A stretch of 64,000 bases of DNA from Trichodelitschia bisporula (lineage: Eukaryota > Ascomycota > Dothideomycetes > Phaeotrichales > Phaeotrichaceae). The stretch covers positions 791,793 to 855,792 of the forward strand of contig ML996697.1 in the NCBI GenBank assembly GCA_010356995.1, in the 5' to 3' direction. The stretch's first letter is position 1. Each line of letters opens with the position of its first letter. Below are positions 10,422 to 22,990 of this stretch, piece after piece. The position numbers and the translations under genes are program-made. The notes beneath the pieces were generated by a model, which saw only the letters and a program-made list of their open reading frames with translations, was not told the DNA's origin and searched no databases.

Positions 10422-12765
10422 ATGGACCGTCAGAACTCTTCTGGCTCGGAAATTCCTTCCAAAAGGCCGGCACCGAACGGCGGCTCTGATGGGCAGACGC
10501 GTCGCAAGCGGAGACGCAAGGTGCTTTCGTGCGAGCAGTGCCATCGCCAAAAGGTCAAGTGTGACAGAGAGCTGCCATGCTCCAGGTGTACGGCGGCCAA
10601 CCGCCCGCAGGAGTGCACTTACCAAGTATTCAATGTGAGCTCTGGCGGTACCAGAGTCCAGCACCACCACAGAAACTCGGACTTGACCATTAGCCCTGAA
10701 GACCCCACGGATACGAGACCGAACAGAAATAGTCCCCCCATCCGGAGACGCTCCCCCAGTTCCCCGCTTATCCGCCAAGTCAAGACCTATTACACGCCCA
10801 AAGGTATGGTCAGATTTAGCGGAGGGACCCACTGGGCCCAGTTAGCTTTTCAGGTGAGCTTAACCCTCCTCGCATGGCGATGGTGGAGAAACGTATGGCT
10901 AAGCATGACTGTGTCTGTGGACAGCTCGACGACTCAAATCCCTTCTTCACGGGTGACTGCCCTCAGCCTCGCAAGCACGCCGATTTGATATCAATCAAAG
11001 CTATCAAAAAGCGATACCCAAAAAAGAAGCTTCGCCAGTATCCCTTTGGACGTCTTCCACACGGAACGTACCATCCTCCCCTATCATTTCTGCCCGAGCG
11101 GCCTGTGATTGAGCTGCTCGTGAAAAACTACCTTCGAACCTTTGATGAGGCCTTCCCCTTGATCCATTCAGCGACATTCGAGGCCGAGCTTGCTGAATTC
11201 TGGATTGCTCCGGAAGATGCCGATGAACAATGGCTTGCGCAACTGTTCATGATGCTAGCTCTCAGCTGCCACTCTAATCCTGGAATCGATTTCAGCAAGT
11301 ATCAAGGCGGAAGGCATGAGCTGTCAGATCAGTTTCTCGACGGCGCCGAGGCAGCCTTTTGCATCACGCCTGCGATGAAAGGGCCTGACTCGCTCACTTA
11401 CCTTCGGACGTTCTGCATGATCGGCATTGCAAAGCAGATGGGCATCGTGACGCTCGACGACTCCGAGACCTTGTACCAACTGCTCGGACACATCGTGCCT
11501 CAAGCCATATGTCTGGGATTGCACATCAACGTTGAAAGGTTTCCGGGCATGCCCCAAGACGAGGCGGACTCGCGCTCTCGAGTGTGGGTCACGGTGCTAT
11601 TGTTGGATCTCATAGCCAGCATCGACTCCGGGCTGCGGACCCAGGTGCGTGCCGAGGACTATGTGTCGTTCACCCCAGTTGAGCAAGTTTCAAACGGCCA
11701 CCGGGTCGCCCCGCCAACCTGTCCCCCAAGCCTGTTGAGACTCTTTGACATGATGCACACTATCTGCGTCGTTGCTAACGAAGTCAATGCCTTCTCCCCC
11801 ACCTTTGAGTATAGCAAGGTACAGGAATTCGACACCAAACTTCGCCAACTCGTATCGCAATTAAACCAACCACTCAACCAGGACCTCCCTTTGGGCCAGC
11901 GCACAACACTGGAAATACTGGCGCGTCGAACACTCCTTGGTCTCCATAATCCCCACACTCGCACTGCCGATCTCGCGGAGAAATTCAAACCGTCGCACTG
12001 GTCCGTATTGGACAGCGCTATCGCTCTGCTACGGCAGCATCAGGAATGCGCAGAGAACCCCGACTACCAATGGCCCATGTTCATGTGGAAGAGCGGCTTC
12101 GGCATCGCCGCACTGCATGTGTGTCTAGGGCTCCGGCGCAACGCCTTCGAGACCGACCCAGCTGTCCCCAACGGGCCTTCCGCCAAAGAAACCGCCTGGA
12201 TCGCCCTGAAGCGGTGTCTCAAGATCTGGGAGTCCGGCGTGAAGTACTCGATCCACAGCTACAAGATCTTTTACAGTCTGTGCCTCATCATCGCAGCGCT
12301 GGAAGCGACGGAGCATGGCCGGTCTGTCGAAGATGCCCTCCGTAATGCCGCTTCGCACGTCATTTCCACTGTTGAGACGCTACTGGGTGTGGAGCGCAAC
12401 CGAGATATGTTCGCACCGCGTGACATGGTCACACCGTCTTCACTAGGAGGCGAGTCGCCGCTTGCGACTGTTTCTGCACCGGGTGCCGCGCCGCCAGCCA
12501 TGAACACACCGGCTTCACTGGAAGCTCGGTCACCGCTTGCGCCTGTTCCTACACCGACTTCCACGCCGAATCTAGAGTCGGCCACACAGCCGACGCAGGA
12601 CCCGTCACCACAGCCGGATCTGCTGGAGTACGTGGACCCGGCGTGGTTCACCAACTTTCACGATGAGTTTTCCACAGCTGTAAGTCGCTTCAGCCGGGCT
12701 AAGAGAGATGCTGACTGCTGTAGCCGTTTGAGAATTTCATTGGTGACTTGCTTGGCTCCCATTGA
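10422..12765 (+). CDS. Zn2Cys6 transcription factor with fungal-specific domain
   Basis: Nuclear DNA-binding regulator. Three exons: 10422-10853, 10925-12679, 12724-12765; 742 aa. The third exon is short and ends P-F-E-N-F-I-G-D-L-L-G-S-H. Residues about 26-33 are a run of basic residues (likely NLS), directly before the binuclear zinc cluster C-E-Q-C-H-R-Q-K-V-K-C-D-R-E-L-P-C-S-R-C, with the sixth Cys in Q-E-C-T-Y. The middle part has the fungal transcription factor domain (PF04082 type): Y-L-R-T-F-D-E-A-F-P-L-I-H, M-M-L-A-L-S-C-H, L-R-T-F-C-M-I-G-I-A-K, and A-I-C-L-G-L-H. The C-terminal 100 residues are Pro/Ser/Thr-rich, a likely activation region. No catabolic or biosynthetic cluster is next to it, so the targets are unknown. 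Confidence 0.93.
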
Positions 12766-13807
12766 TACCCTGCTAGGCTGTATCATTTTTTTGGCACAGC
12801 TTCTTTGCGTACAGGCGGAGTACTGAACGCTCGTCCTGTGCCGCTTTTCTCGAGAGATTGGGGAATTATAGTTCTAGGGACCGCCGAGGTACACATTCTT
12901 TGGCACAGAAGGTCTATGGATAATGTCTAAGCTGTTGTGCGCAATCCACACACCGGCATCAGGGCGGCGTTGGTGTTTGCAGTCTCGGAACTTGTCTTCC
13001 CATCGCCAACTAGCGGCGGCTGATACGCGTTGGAGTACCAAGGCGTGGGTTTAATGGGAAGAGAGAAGAAGCAAACCATGGCCTTCGTTTCTTCCTTGTC
13101 CCAGTTGCACAATCGATCCATGCTACTACTCCGTAGTAAGATTAAGCCCGACTTCGGACGCGAGGCTGAGCGTACCCAGCTGGTATTCCGCGTAAGAAGG
13201 CGCAACTTGGCCAGGCTACTGTAGATATGGAGGTTGAATATGATGTAAAGAGCAACATGAGCTGACCCGCAGAGACTGGGCTCGTCAATGCACTTATTTG
13301 TCAATGTCCGTTTAGGCGATCGATGGCCAATTGTCTGAAAAGATGCTACACTTCAAATGGCAGAGAGTATAGACATGTGAATTTACAGTAGTGTATGCAG
13401 TCGGTGAAGGTCGACACTAGTAAGGGAGGCGAGAGGATCAGAAGATGTAAATGGGACGTTGGTGTTGGCTGTTGCAAGGATGACAACGAAAATTTGCCAA
13501 GATTTCGGGATAGGTCTGGCTTTCTGCTGCGAGCGCCTCAGCAACACTCCATACGCCAGACCGCAAATCTCCGTCGTCTCTCCGAACTGCCACTCCTACG
13601 CGCACAACAACACGAGCGCGTGTTACCTCCTTGCCACTCCACCTCTACCCACCACCAAACACTCCCACTCGACTGCAAAAAGACCGGCGGGAATGCTGCG
13701 GACCATGGAGCATTGAGCGACTGCTCATCTACCGCTCTCAAGATGCGCCTGTTCTTCTGCAACAACACGCTTTACTCTACACCAACCCTCAAGTCGCATA
13801 GGATACT
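12766..13807. other. intergenic
   Basis: 3' side of the zinc-cluster gene and about 1 kb upstream of the forkhead gene, whose promoter and leader should be here. The last 250 bases are pyrimidine- and CA-rich, typical of a fungal 5' leader. No ORF is convincing. Confidence 0.45.
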
Positions 13808-16800
13808 ATGGAGGACCGCCAGTCTTCCCCTCCTATGCTCTCAGCGCCCGCGGTGCTCCAGCACCTAGCACCCGTCGACACCCTAATTCCGTCCCCCGCG
13901 CCTGCCGCTACCGAAACTCCGACGGTGAAGGCAGAACTTCCCTCTGATCCTCCACTGCCACTCGATCACTACACCTCACAGCCTCCTTCGGATAACTTGC
14001 TTCTACAAACTTCGTTTCTTGATCCTTCGTTGCTAGATGATCCGACGCTGCAACTCGGCGACAACGCTCCACCCTCTACCATCCCCCCCATGAACGGCGC
14101 GTCACTCATCATGAGTGAAACCGAGTTGCAAACGACCGGCAACGTGCTCTTAACTTCCGATGCCAGTGCAATAGCAGAACCCGGAAATCTACACACATCC
14201 TTGGCTGGTGCTCCGATGGATGACATGGGTGCTACCGTGTTACCTGGCGGTATCGATGAGTTCGGCGAAATAGGCGGGCAATTGCTTCCAACCGAGTACG
14301 ACGAAGCTGGAGCAGCAATATCTCTTCCACCGGCCACCGGCTTTGCGAAACTCGAGTTTGACGACGGCCATTTCTACATGACCACATATGCTGTAGAGCT
14401 CGGACGCGACATGCGTGCCTATAAGCGGGCAAAAATCCAAGCGGCCAAGCACCAAATCGGCGATGAGCAGCGACGAGGCAAGAACAGTGCTATACGCAGC
14501 TCTAGTGTTCCCGGCACGCCCGCGCGCCCCCTGAAGGGTGACGGCAGTGCCAGCGTCGCGCGGAGCTTTGTCAGCGAGAGTGGAGGCATCGTTGGTGACG
14601 ATGATGGTCACATCAGCTTGCGTCGGCGACGGCGTCAGGGCGAGCAAAGATCAGCAGACACGTCATCTCAAAGTCTGTCGCGCAAGAACTCCCTAGGTCT
14701 CCTACCCTCACTTCTCGACGAGGACGATGCTCCGCAGACCATCAATCCGAACGACACTGCACGCCTCGACCCGGCAGCTCACGTTGCTGATCCAAAATTC
14801 GTTCCGCTTATTCCCATTCATCCACCTAGGTCTGCCGACGACCAAGCGCCTATGGGCAAAGGCATTTCTCGGCGCCATGTCAAGATTGCCTACAACTTCA
14901 GGCAAAACCACTTCGAGATGGAGGTATACGGTCGAAACGGTGCTTTTCACGACTTGAACTACGTTCAAAAGGATGAAGTCGTACCCCTTCACGATGGGAG
15001 TGTCATCGAAATTGGCGGCGTCCAGCTCCGATTCGTGCTGCCGAACGTCGCTATTGACGAGGTTGGTGACGAACATGGTGCCGACAGCGTCAGCGGTCGT
15101 ATGTCGTTTAGCTTCGAGGACGGTCAGGGGGAAAGCATCGTTGCCGAGGAAGAGAGCGATGCTGAGAGCTACTCATCCCCGCCAGACATGTACGCCCTTC
15201 AGCTCAGCTACAATGTGGACGAAGATCAAGTTAGGTCGGATGACGAAAACGAAGAAGATGAGAGCGAAGATTCTTCGTCTGATGTGGAGGAGACTCCACG
15301 CGTCCGCATACGTCTCAGTCACAAGCAAAGCTTGAAGAAGAAGTCGTCGAAGCACAGCAAGCACAAGATCCAAGGCATACGGCAGAAGTACGCGCCCACG
15401 CTCAAGCTCAACATGAACAAAAAGGCGAAGGCGAAGGTGCGAGAAAGGCAAGCGGCGAGGGAACATGTTCCAGAGAAGCCATCGAGGATTCCGGCTCCCA
15501 AGGCGCCGCCGAAAGCTGCGGCGAAGGCACCTCCCAAAGCTCCTGCCTCCAAAGCTGTGCCCAAACCTGCGAAGGAGCCGAAGGAGCCGAAAGAGCCGAA
15601 AGAGAACCACGTGTCACCGAAACTCACCAAAGATGTCGTTGAGAGCACTGAGGCTGGGGAACTTGTAAAGGAAGAACCAAAGGCAAAGGATGCCGGGCCG
15701 GTGCGCATCGCGCGAGACGAGCCTTTGCAGAACGGCGAAGACATTAACATCCCCGGCCTGCCGGCTGGCATGACGATTCCGCCGCGCCGCAAAGGACCTG
15801 GTCGGCCACCCAAAGATGGCTTTATGTCGAAGCGTGAGCGAGCGTTACTCTTGAAGCAAGCAAAGGAGATTGAAAAGGCGAAAAAGCTGGGAATCGACCC
15901 TTCGGAACTTCCGCCGCCGGACATGAAGCCGAAGCCTCGCCCGAGAAAAGATTCTACCGGCCAAGAGATCGAGGATGAAGCCCGGGAGGAACTCGGCGAT
16001 GACGATGACAGAAAGACACCGAAGATTCCTAAGCCTCCGAGATCTCCTTCTCCACAGATGAAGTTGTCTGACTACACAGAGGAGCAGCTGCAGCGCCCGA
16101 CACCCAACTACGTCTATCTCATCTACGAGGCCATCCAGAACTCCAAGACGGGTGTAATGAATCTTCAGCAGATCTACAGCGCGATTGAGCGGAAGTACCC
16201 CTACTTCAAGTTTCGGGTCACGAGCAACGGGTGGCAGAGTAGCGTCCGCCACAATCTGGGCCAACACGAGGTACGTCTATCTAGGTACCATTGGACTCTA
16301 CTAACCTACAGGAGGCATTCCGCAAAGTCGAAAAGGACGGCAAAGGCTGGCTATGGGGCATCAAAGAGGGCGTCCCGATCGAAAAGGAGCGCAAGAAGAA
16401 GTCTCCTCCCCCCCAGCTTCCTCCCAACCAGGCCTCCGCCCCGCCGTACCCTCATTACCCCTATCCCCAGTACCCACCTCAACCCGGCGCTCCTAGCCCC
16501 TACGGTATGCCTGCGCAGCCGTACCCGCAACCACCTCGTCCTGCTCCGCTGTCAATCCCTTCGAGTCTTGTTCAGCAGTCTGCTCCTCGGCCGCAGAGCT
16601 ACTCGTCTCCGTATGCCGTTGGCGCGAAAAAGGATCCCGACCCACCCCGGCAGCATACCAGTCCCTACGCGATGTCAAACCCCACCTCGGCCTCCCCCTA
16701 CGGCATCGCCTCTCACCCACCAGCACCAACTCATACCGCTTCTCACTCTCAATCACCCTACCCAACCTACCGCACACCACACCCATCCGCCCCGCCTCCA

Positions 16801-17769
16801 CAAACTCACAACCACTCGCCTACCCCTCACCCCTCCACCTCAACTCCGAAACCCAAATATTCACCCCCTTCGGATGATGTCATAGACACGTTTAAAACCG
16901 TCTTCATCTCCACTATCAAGAACCAAAACCGCACAATAGACCACGACGCCGCAGCGCGCGTCGTCAACAACGCAATCCGCCGCGTCCTCGATCCGGACGC
17001 CATGGCCAACACCCCGCCGGAGAAGGAGGAACTCGCCGTCGCGAGCCAGTTCGAGAAGTGCCTTATTCAATCCCAGGGCCCGCCGCGCCAGACCGCCCCC
17101 ATCGGTGCACCTGCCAACAGCTCGAACATGAGCAATGGAACTGCGTCTACGTCCAACCCTACGCCGCTTCTCTCCCCTCCGATCGCGGCGGCGGCGGCGG
17201 CGAAGCCGTACCCCCAGCGCTCGGCTGAAGCGAATCTGATTAGCATGCTTACGGGTGCGCCGCCTTCTGCGCCTGAGGGGGAGCACGCTGCGCCGACGGC
17301 GCCGATGCGTGCGCCTACGGCGGTTATGCATTCTCAACAACACCATGGGTATCAAGTACCGCCGACGCAACAGGGGGGATACCAGTCCGCGTACGCAGCA
17401 GTAAATCTGACCGCGCCTGCTCCGCAAGCGTCGCAAGCGACCAAGCCTGCCATACATGCGCTCCAGCTCCCGCAGAGTCTGGCCGCGGCGGCTGCGCAGC
17501 CTGCTGCTGCAGCGCAAGCGTCGAAGTCGCCTGTGCCTGTGCCTGCGATACAGATCCCGCCGAGTCTTGCTGCGGGGGTTGCAGTGGCGAATGCGAATGG
17601 GGCTGCGGCTGCGAACAGCGTGAAGAGTAGTGCAAGTGGCACGGCCACACCGACACGTCCTGATTTCGAGCCTCTGACGCCGCCGGCTGGGGTGGTGGAG
17701 GGGAAGAAACGGGTGCTGGATGAGGGGGCGGATGATGGCAGGGGGAAGAGGGCGAAGGTTGAAGGTTAG
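13808..17769 (+). CDS. fhl1: Fhl1-like forkhead/FHA transcription factor
   Basis: Nuclear regulator of the Fhl1 group, known in yeast for control of ribosomal protein genes. Two exons: 13808-16270 and 16312-17769; 1306 aa (1305 if the downstream acceptor is used, see findings). Order of parts: a Ser/Pro-rich N-terminus; an FHA domain at about 180-420 that is split by an insert, with F-Y-M-T-T-Y-A-V-E-L-G-R-D, then I-S-R-R-H-V-K-I-A-Y and V-Y-G-R-N-G-A; an acidic stretch; a long Lys/Ala/Pro linker; an AT-hook-like K-G-P-G-R-P-P-K; the forkhead domain at about 763-855 with P-N-Y-V-Y-L-I-Y-E-A-I, S-N-G-W-Q-S-S-V-R-H-N-L and G-K-G-W-L-W-G; then a Pro/Tyr/Ala-rich tail ending in a basic K-R-A-K. 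FHA plus forkhead in one protein is the Fhl1 hallmark. Confidence 0.94.
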
Positions 17770-18510
17770 GATGTGCTGCGCTTATGATTATCATGGTTGA
17801 TGGCATTTGTGCGACTATGTACAAGATTGGGGATTTGCTATTCTCCCGCGTGGGTAAGATGGGAGGTCAATTATGTCATTATGACGGCGTTTATGTGATG
17901 CTGGAGAGGGTGGGGGATTTGATGTTCCCTATACCCTATACCATGGATAGGATGTGGATACATAGGCGTTGAGCATGGCTCTGGATGGAACGAATGGACT
18001 GGAAGCTGATCATAGCTCTGGATGGAATGAATGAATGGATGGGAAGCTATGGTCCAAGGGCGTGGAGACAGGCGATACCCCCTGCGCATAGTCATGTACT
18101 GTACTGTAATGCATCACACGAACGCACACGAAGCACCACGCCAGCAATGCACACGTAGTATAGTAAACCTTATTACCGTCACGCACAGACCGAGGCCCTG
18201 AAGGGGGCGTGAACATGAACGTGGAAAACACAACCGCAAAGTAAACTGGCAAACAACCCTTCTAACCCAAGCAACACGACACCACGACTCACAGCAAGAC
18301 CACGTACACAAAACCCTACGAAGTCACATCCATACACCTTGGTCCTAGAGACTGTAACTGGTGAGATGCTGGTAAGAACACAGGCTCAAAATACAGACCA
18401 CCGTGTTGCTGCGAGGACTATTCCGCGTCCTTCGCCGTTGCTATCCACCCAAGCGCCGTTCTCATGACAGGAGGGGAAAGAGATCCGCACGCTCACCACG
18501 TACCCGAAGC
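17770..18510. other. intergenic, convergent 3' ends
   Basis: Lies between the 3' ends of fhl1 (+) and snf7 (-). Near 17985-18050 a GCTCTGGATGGAA...GGGAAGCT unit occurs twice in imperfect tandem. Otherwise nothing stands out. Confidence 0.45.
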
Positions 18511-19454
18511 TTACATGGCCATCTCGGCCTGCAGCTTGCGGAGCTCCTCTTCTTCGTCCTCCTCCTGCGAGCGGGCGGGTGCTTTTCCCTTGACTGTCGA
18601 GGGAGTTAGCAAGTGCCGTGCAGGCACAGATGGGGAATACTCACTAGCCTCCGGCGCCGACGGCAGCCTGCCCACATCCGCAACAGGCACATTCCCCGTC
18701 TTCAACATCTTATTATCCAGCTCCTCCTGCTGCAACTGCTCAAACTCATCCTCGAGATCCGCATCATCTATACCCTGGTTTCCGATAGACTGGGTGATAG
18801 CCTCGCCGATTTCTTCGCCGATGGCGTGTTGTTCGCGGAGTTCCTCCCTGTGTGCGGAAAAAGGCAAAGAAGTCAGCGCTGCGCCGGGGGTTTAGTGTTG
18901 CGGGGAAGGGGGAGGGGGTGATGGGGGCGTACATTGTCTGGTCGACTTTGTCGATTGTGAGGCCGCCGTGGATTTGCTTCATTGCGGCGGAGGCGTTCTT
19001 CATGGCATCGAGGGTTTCTTTGTTTATGTTGGCGGTTTCGATGCTGTAGATCTCGCGCTCGAGGGTCATGATTTGGCCTTGCGTCTGCTCGAGGGCGTGT
19101 TCGAACTGCTTCTTGCGCTTGAGGGCTGCCTTGGCCGCTGCGGGTGCATTAGCTCTCTGATTGCAACATACACCATCTAAGATATCAAAACCGAGTATCC
19201 CGCCTGCGATCTCTTTCCACTCCCCACATCCGCCAGGGTCACCGGAAGGAAAAGCAATACGCACCATTCTTGTTCGAGCTGACATACTTGCGCGCCAGGC
19301 CATCCTGCTCCTCCATCTGATTCTGCAAGTGCTTCTCGCGCTTCGACAGCATCTCCAACTGTCCACGCAGCTGCAAGATGGCACTCTTAGCCCGGTCGTT
19401 CTTGCGCGCGCCCCCACCGCCGCCGAACCAGCCGCCCCAGCCCCAGGTCGCCAT
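18511..19454 (-). CDS. snf7: ESCRT-III subunit Snf7 (Vps32/CHMP4)
   Basis: Membrane-remodelling protein that polymerises on endosomes to form multivesicular bodies; in filamentous fungi Vps32 is also the docking point for PalA in alkaline pH signalling. Four exons on the minus strand: 19454-19265, 19137-18933, 18847-18645, 18593-18511; 226 aa, the usual size. The Trp/Gly-rich start (W-G-W-G-G-W-F-G-G-G) matches fungal Snf7. It is followed by the helical core A-I-L-x-L-R-x-Q-L-E-M-L-S-K-R-E-K-H-L, A-K-A-A-L-K-R-K-K, Q-I-x-T-L-E-R-E-I, and A-M-K-x-I-H-G-G-L-T-I-D-K-V-D. An acidic C-terminus with a closing helix (L-R-K-L-Q-A-E-M-A-M, the MIM-like part that Vps4 binds) ends the protein. All three junctions restore the family sequence. 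Confidence 0.96.
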
Positions 19455-21929
19455 TTCTCTTGCTGCTCGTGCGGAGGGTGTGGGAAGGTTGGTGGATGGA
19501 TGGGAGGAGGGTTGGAGTGTGTAGATAGAGAGGGTAGGGTGTGTTGCTAGGGAGGCTCGCCTGCTGCGGGGTCTCGATATGCAGGCTCCAAGATTTCGTC
19601 GTCGTAAGCTTCGCCCGTCAGCACCAGTCTTCCACCTTAGCCAGCTCGTACGCACTACTCGCGAAGCACCTCGTCGTCTCCAGCCGAGGCTCACCAGGCG
19701 GCAGCACACGCCGGGGTGGGGAGGTGGGGAAGCGGAATCAAGATCCTGCGGGGGAACAAAGAGGACAGACAAGTACCCAGCGAGCAAGTACCGCAGTTGT
19801 TGTTGTTGCGGCGTATAGGGATGGAGATCGCGGGTTGTGGCGGTGAAAGTGCGGGTGGTGCTTCACTGGTTGTCGCCGGTGATGTCGTCGGTGACTGCGG
19901 TGGCTACTCGTCGAGCCCGCTGCGGCCTGGGAGAGCTGCGGAGGCCGTGCTTCCGATGGCCAATCAGAGTCTGAATACGGAGACGGGCCCGCGCGTGGCT
20001 GGTGGTGTGGCGCAGGCGTGCGGCGTGCTCCTGGTCCTGTGACGTGTGGGCAGGTGAGAGATGCCACAGAACAACATGCTGAAATCGTGAGGCTATTCGG
20101 ACGTCAATGCTCGATCATTAAAATGGAATACTGTGTGCTGGTGCGTTATGAGAGGTGTATGAAGTTATCGACTGTTCTGCTCCGCGATTTGATCTTCGAT
20201 CTTTTACTGCACATCAACGACATCTCGCCACCACGACATCCGCCATTGGTAAAGGAGGACGTAATATTGAGAATATGAAGCCTTTACATCTTGACGCGGA
20301 TGATTGCGAGTTACTAACAGCTCCGGCCTCCCGGCGCTGTGCGAGAGCAACCAGATCAGATCAAGGCGCCCTCCTTGAGGGTACGGGGATATCGATGATG
20401 GTGATGCGATGGACGAACTTGGAGAAGGTCTAGGCACCTTATCGGCTATCATATCATTGCTGGTGCTGATTGACGATGGGAGAGAAGCGAGGGATATTGG
20501 GAGTTGCCGTCCTAGTCGGATATAGCCAAATGAGGCTAGAACTAGCAAGACGCAGCATTCGAGCCGAGTTCTCTGCAGTACGCTCTCAGCTACAGTTCTC
20601 GGCGATCAATTACGTGCAATATGGGCGTCAGTATCATCCATTTTCTGTCTTTAAACAATGCGCATGTGTCCCCCACGCTCATGGTGGATCAGTAACCCAG
20701 ACCAATTGTGACCGCGAAGCCGCTGATTTAGAACTCAATCACTGATGTCAGAACTTCTGCAGTGCCTTTGATTCACCTTATATAACACTGAAGAGATGTA
20801 CGCAGATGTGGTGAGTTACTAGGTGCAACATTGGACAAGTGTCGTAAGCCGAGGCTGAACCTAGGGGCCTGGAGTTATGAAAAGCTGCCACTCGTTAAAG
20901 GTTGTCGAATCCATTACCAAACCCGCATACACATACACACGCCAGCATGGGAATAACTTCACGTGGCTAGCCTGTTTGACGTGTTCGGCAGGTCTAAAAC
21001 AAGTACCTGTTCCTGAGTACAGTAGCTTGGTGCGCTCTGAATATCACAAGCCAGCCTCGCCCAGCTCCACCCTCAGCCAGTCACCACATCAAATCCTCTA
21101 CTCGCCTCTCCACTCGGCACCAGTAAAGCCCCCTAACCCCAGCCGGTACCGCTCCCACTCGCCTAATCGCCTCGAACGGGCAGATGGAGCGAGCAGCCCC
21201 GATCAGGGCTTCTCGAAGCCCGGGCATCGTTCCATCCCGACACAGACTCCATCCTGCCCTACGCGCGGACCCATCTATCCACGTAACCAAGATTCGCACA
21301 GAGTGAGCGCGAAAAGAACTAGCCTCGCTTGGTGAGCGTGGCTGCAGCGGGCTATATACGAAACGCCCACCCCCCGTTTCGGACGGCTTCGTTTCCGTTC
21401 ACTCACCGCACAGGCCAAGACTACCGATTGACAGCTACAAACACCGAGCATCATTTCGCTTCTGGGAGGATGCGACTTGAACCCTTAAGGGCAGAGGTGT
21501 CAATTTCCCTTTGTACACTCACTGGCGGCGTATTCCGTTGGGGGAGTGCGAACACACCGGGCCTCGCCCCCGCCCGCCCCAGCGTGGCATATATAAAGCC
21601 GCGCGACCGAATCTAGTTCCCCAGCCTGATACGTCCCGCAGAGCCGCGATATTGCGCCTAGAGGGGCGGACATTGGCTCCCGGCGCCGCCAGGGGAGGCG
21701 GCAGGGGAGGCGCGGTGATCAGGTCGGGGGCCGGGCGGGCGGGAGGGGGGAGGGGTGACGGGGAGTGGAAGGGGGGCGCCCACAGAGAAGAAAGATTTAT
21801 ATCAACCGAGTTTAAGTGCGCACCCGGCGCCCCTCCTCGTCGTCGTACCTGTTTCTCTCAACCTCCTTTGAAATAAACCCCACACCGCCACCCGGCACCG
21901 GAGTCTTCACTCCATCCATTCCTTACAGT
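19455..21929. other. intergenic, divergent promoters
   Basis: About 2.5 kb between snf7 (-) and the secreted Cys-rich gene (+). A few ORFs up to 150 codons exist but have no recognisable domain, and their composition looks random. Promoter-like sequence lies at its right end (see the TATA entry). Confidence 0.45.
21548..21600 (+). promoter_or_regulatory. GC-rich block plus TATA box upstream of secreted gene
   Basis: A CGCCCCCGCCCGCCCC block (about 21565-21580) is followed by ATATATAAA at 21589-21597, about 330 bases before the ATG at 21930. Spacing and sequence fit a regulated TATA-type promoter. The transcription start is not visible from sequence. Confidence 0.4.
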
Positions 21930-22862
21930 ATGCGTGCCGCGCTCGCCCTCCTCCTGCCGCTCCTCGCGCGCGCCGCCGACCTCGTCCCGGAGGCCAACGT
22001 CGCCGCCGACCAACTCAAAGTACCCTCCCTTCCCCCCTCCAATTTCACCTCTAACTCCCCGCAGGCCCTCCTAACCGCCCAAACCCCCCTCGCCGGCACC
22101 CCCTGCGGCCGCGGCCTCGCGCCCTGCGAACTAGGCCGAACATGCAAACAAGTCGACGCTAGATGCATCGACCTCTCCGGGCAGGGGAACTGCATCGGAA
22201 CTTGCGAAATCGCCCCTGTGGGCGCCGCGCCGCGCCAGCCGTGGAATACACCGACCACGACGGCGCCGCGCGCGGGCTGGGGCGCGAGTAGTAGTAGTAA
22301 GTTGCCGTGGAACTCGGGGCCGTCGGCTGTGCCGGGGGCGTGGGGAACGCCGGGGAACAGTGGGGGGAACAGTGGGGGGAACCAAGGAGGGGGAGGAGGC
22401 GGGGCGTTGCCTTGGAACCAGGGCGGGGGTGGAAATCAGGGGGGAAATAACGGGGGAAATCAAGGGCCGCAGTGGAGCACGCAGGCCCCTAGGCCGACGC
22501 AGCAGCCCGCGCCCCGGCCGACACAACAACCGCAGCCCCCGCGTGAGACGCCGCTGAGTAACGGGGCCGGATGCCCGCGGAGCATTAACTGTCCTTCCAG
22601 CTCGGTGTGTGTACCCGACCCGCGGGCGCGGAACGGGCAGTTGGTGTTTTTGTGTGCGAATCCGAGTGATGGGTGTGGGGCGCCGCGGTTTAATCCGTGT
22701 ATTGCGGGGAAGATATGTGTGGCGGATCCGAGGGCGAATTGGTGAGTTTGCTCCTGTCTCTGTGCCCCTTTACGTTCTCACTTCGGTGGGGATACGAGGA
22801 TGTTGGGGATCGTGGCTAACCTCGATAGTAACGGGCCGAATTGCAATGGGATTTGTGTATAA
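21930..22862 (+). CDS. secreted Cys-rich protein with Gly/Asn-rich linker
   Basis: Two exons, 21930-22741 and 22829-22862; 281 aa. Met at 21930 opens a signal peptide (A-L-A-L-L-L-P-L-L-A-R-A, then A-D-L-V-P). The first Cys module has six cysteines in about 40 residues: T-P-C-G-R-G-L-A-P-C, then R-T-C-K-Q, R-C-I-D, N-C-I-G-T-C. The middle, about 120 residues, is Gly/Asn/Gln/Pro-rich with three P-W-N motifs and a T-Q-Q-P repeat. The second module has about ten cysteines and ends N-C-N-G-P-N-C-N-G-I-C-V, whose last part comes only from exon 2. Two disulphide modules on a flexible linker suggest an extracellular or wall-bound role. I do not recognise the family, and no catalytic motif is visible. 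Confidence 0.82.
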
Positions 22863-22926
22863 AAGGGGACTTGCGGCTGGGGGGGATAGCAATGCGTTTT
22901 TACACCAGTGTGTGTCGTGCCTTGTA

Positions 22927-22990
22927 GCCGTGAAGCCGTGAAGCCGTGAAGCCGTGAAGCCATGAAGCCGTGAAGCCGTGAAGCCATGGA
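22927..22990 (+). repeat. 8-bp tandem repeat, 8 copies
   Basis: Eight head-to-tail copies of GCCGTGAA, with GCCATGAA as copy 5 and GCCATGGA as copy 8. It lies about 65 bases after the stop of the secreted gene, in non-coding DNA. Confidence 0.9.

Noticed and set aside
20877-21335. 152-codon ORF as a gene
   Set aside because: No family feature and a random-looking composition in a promoter region.
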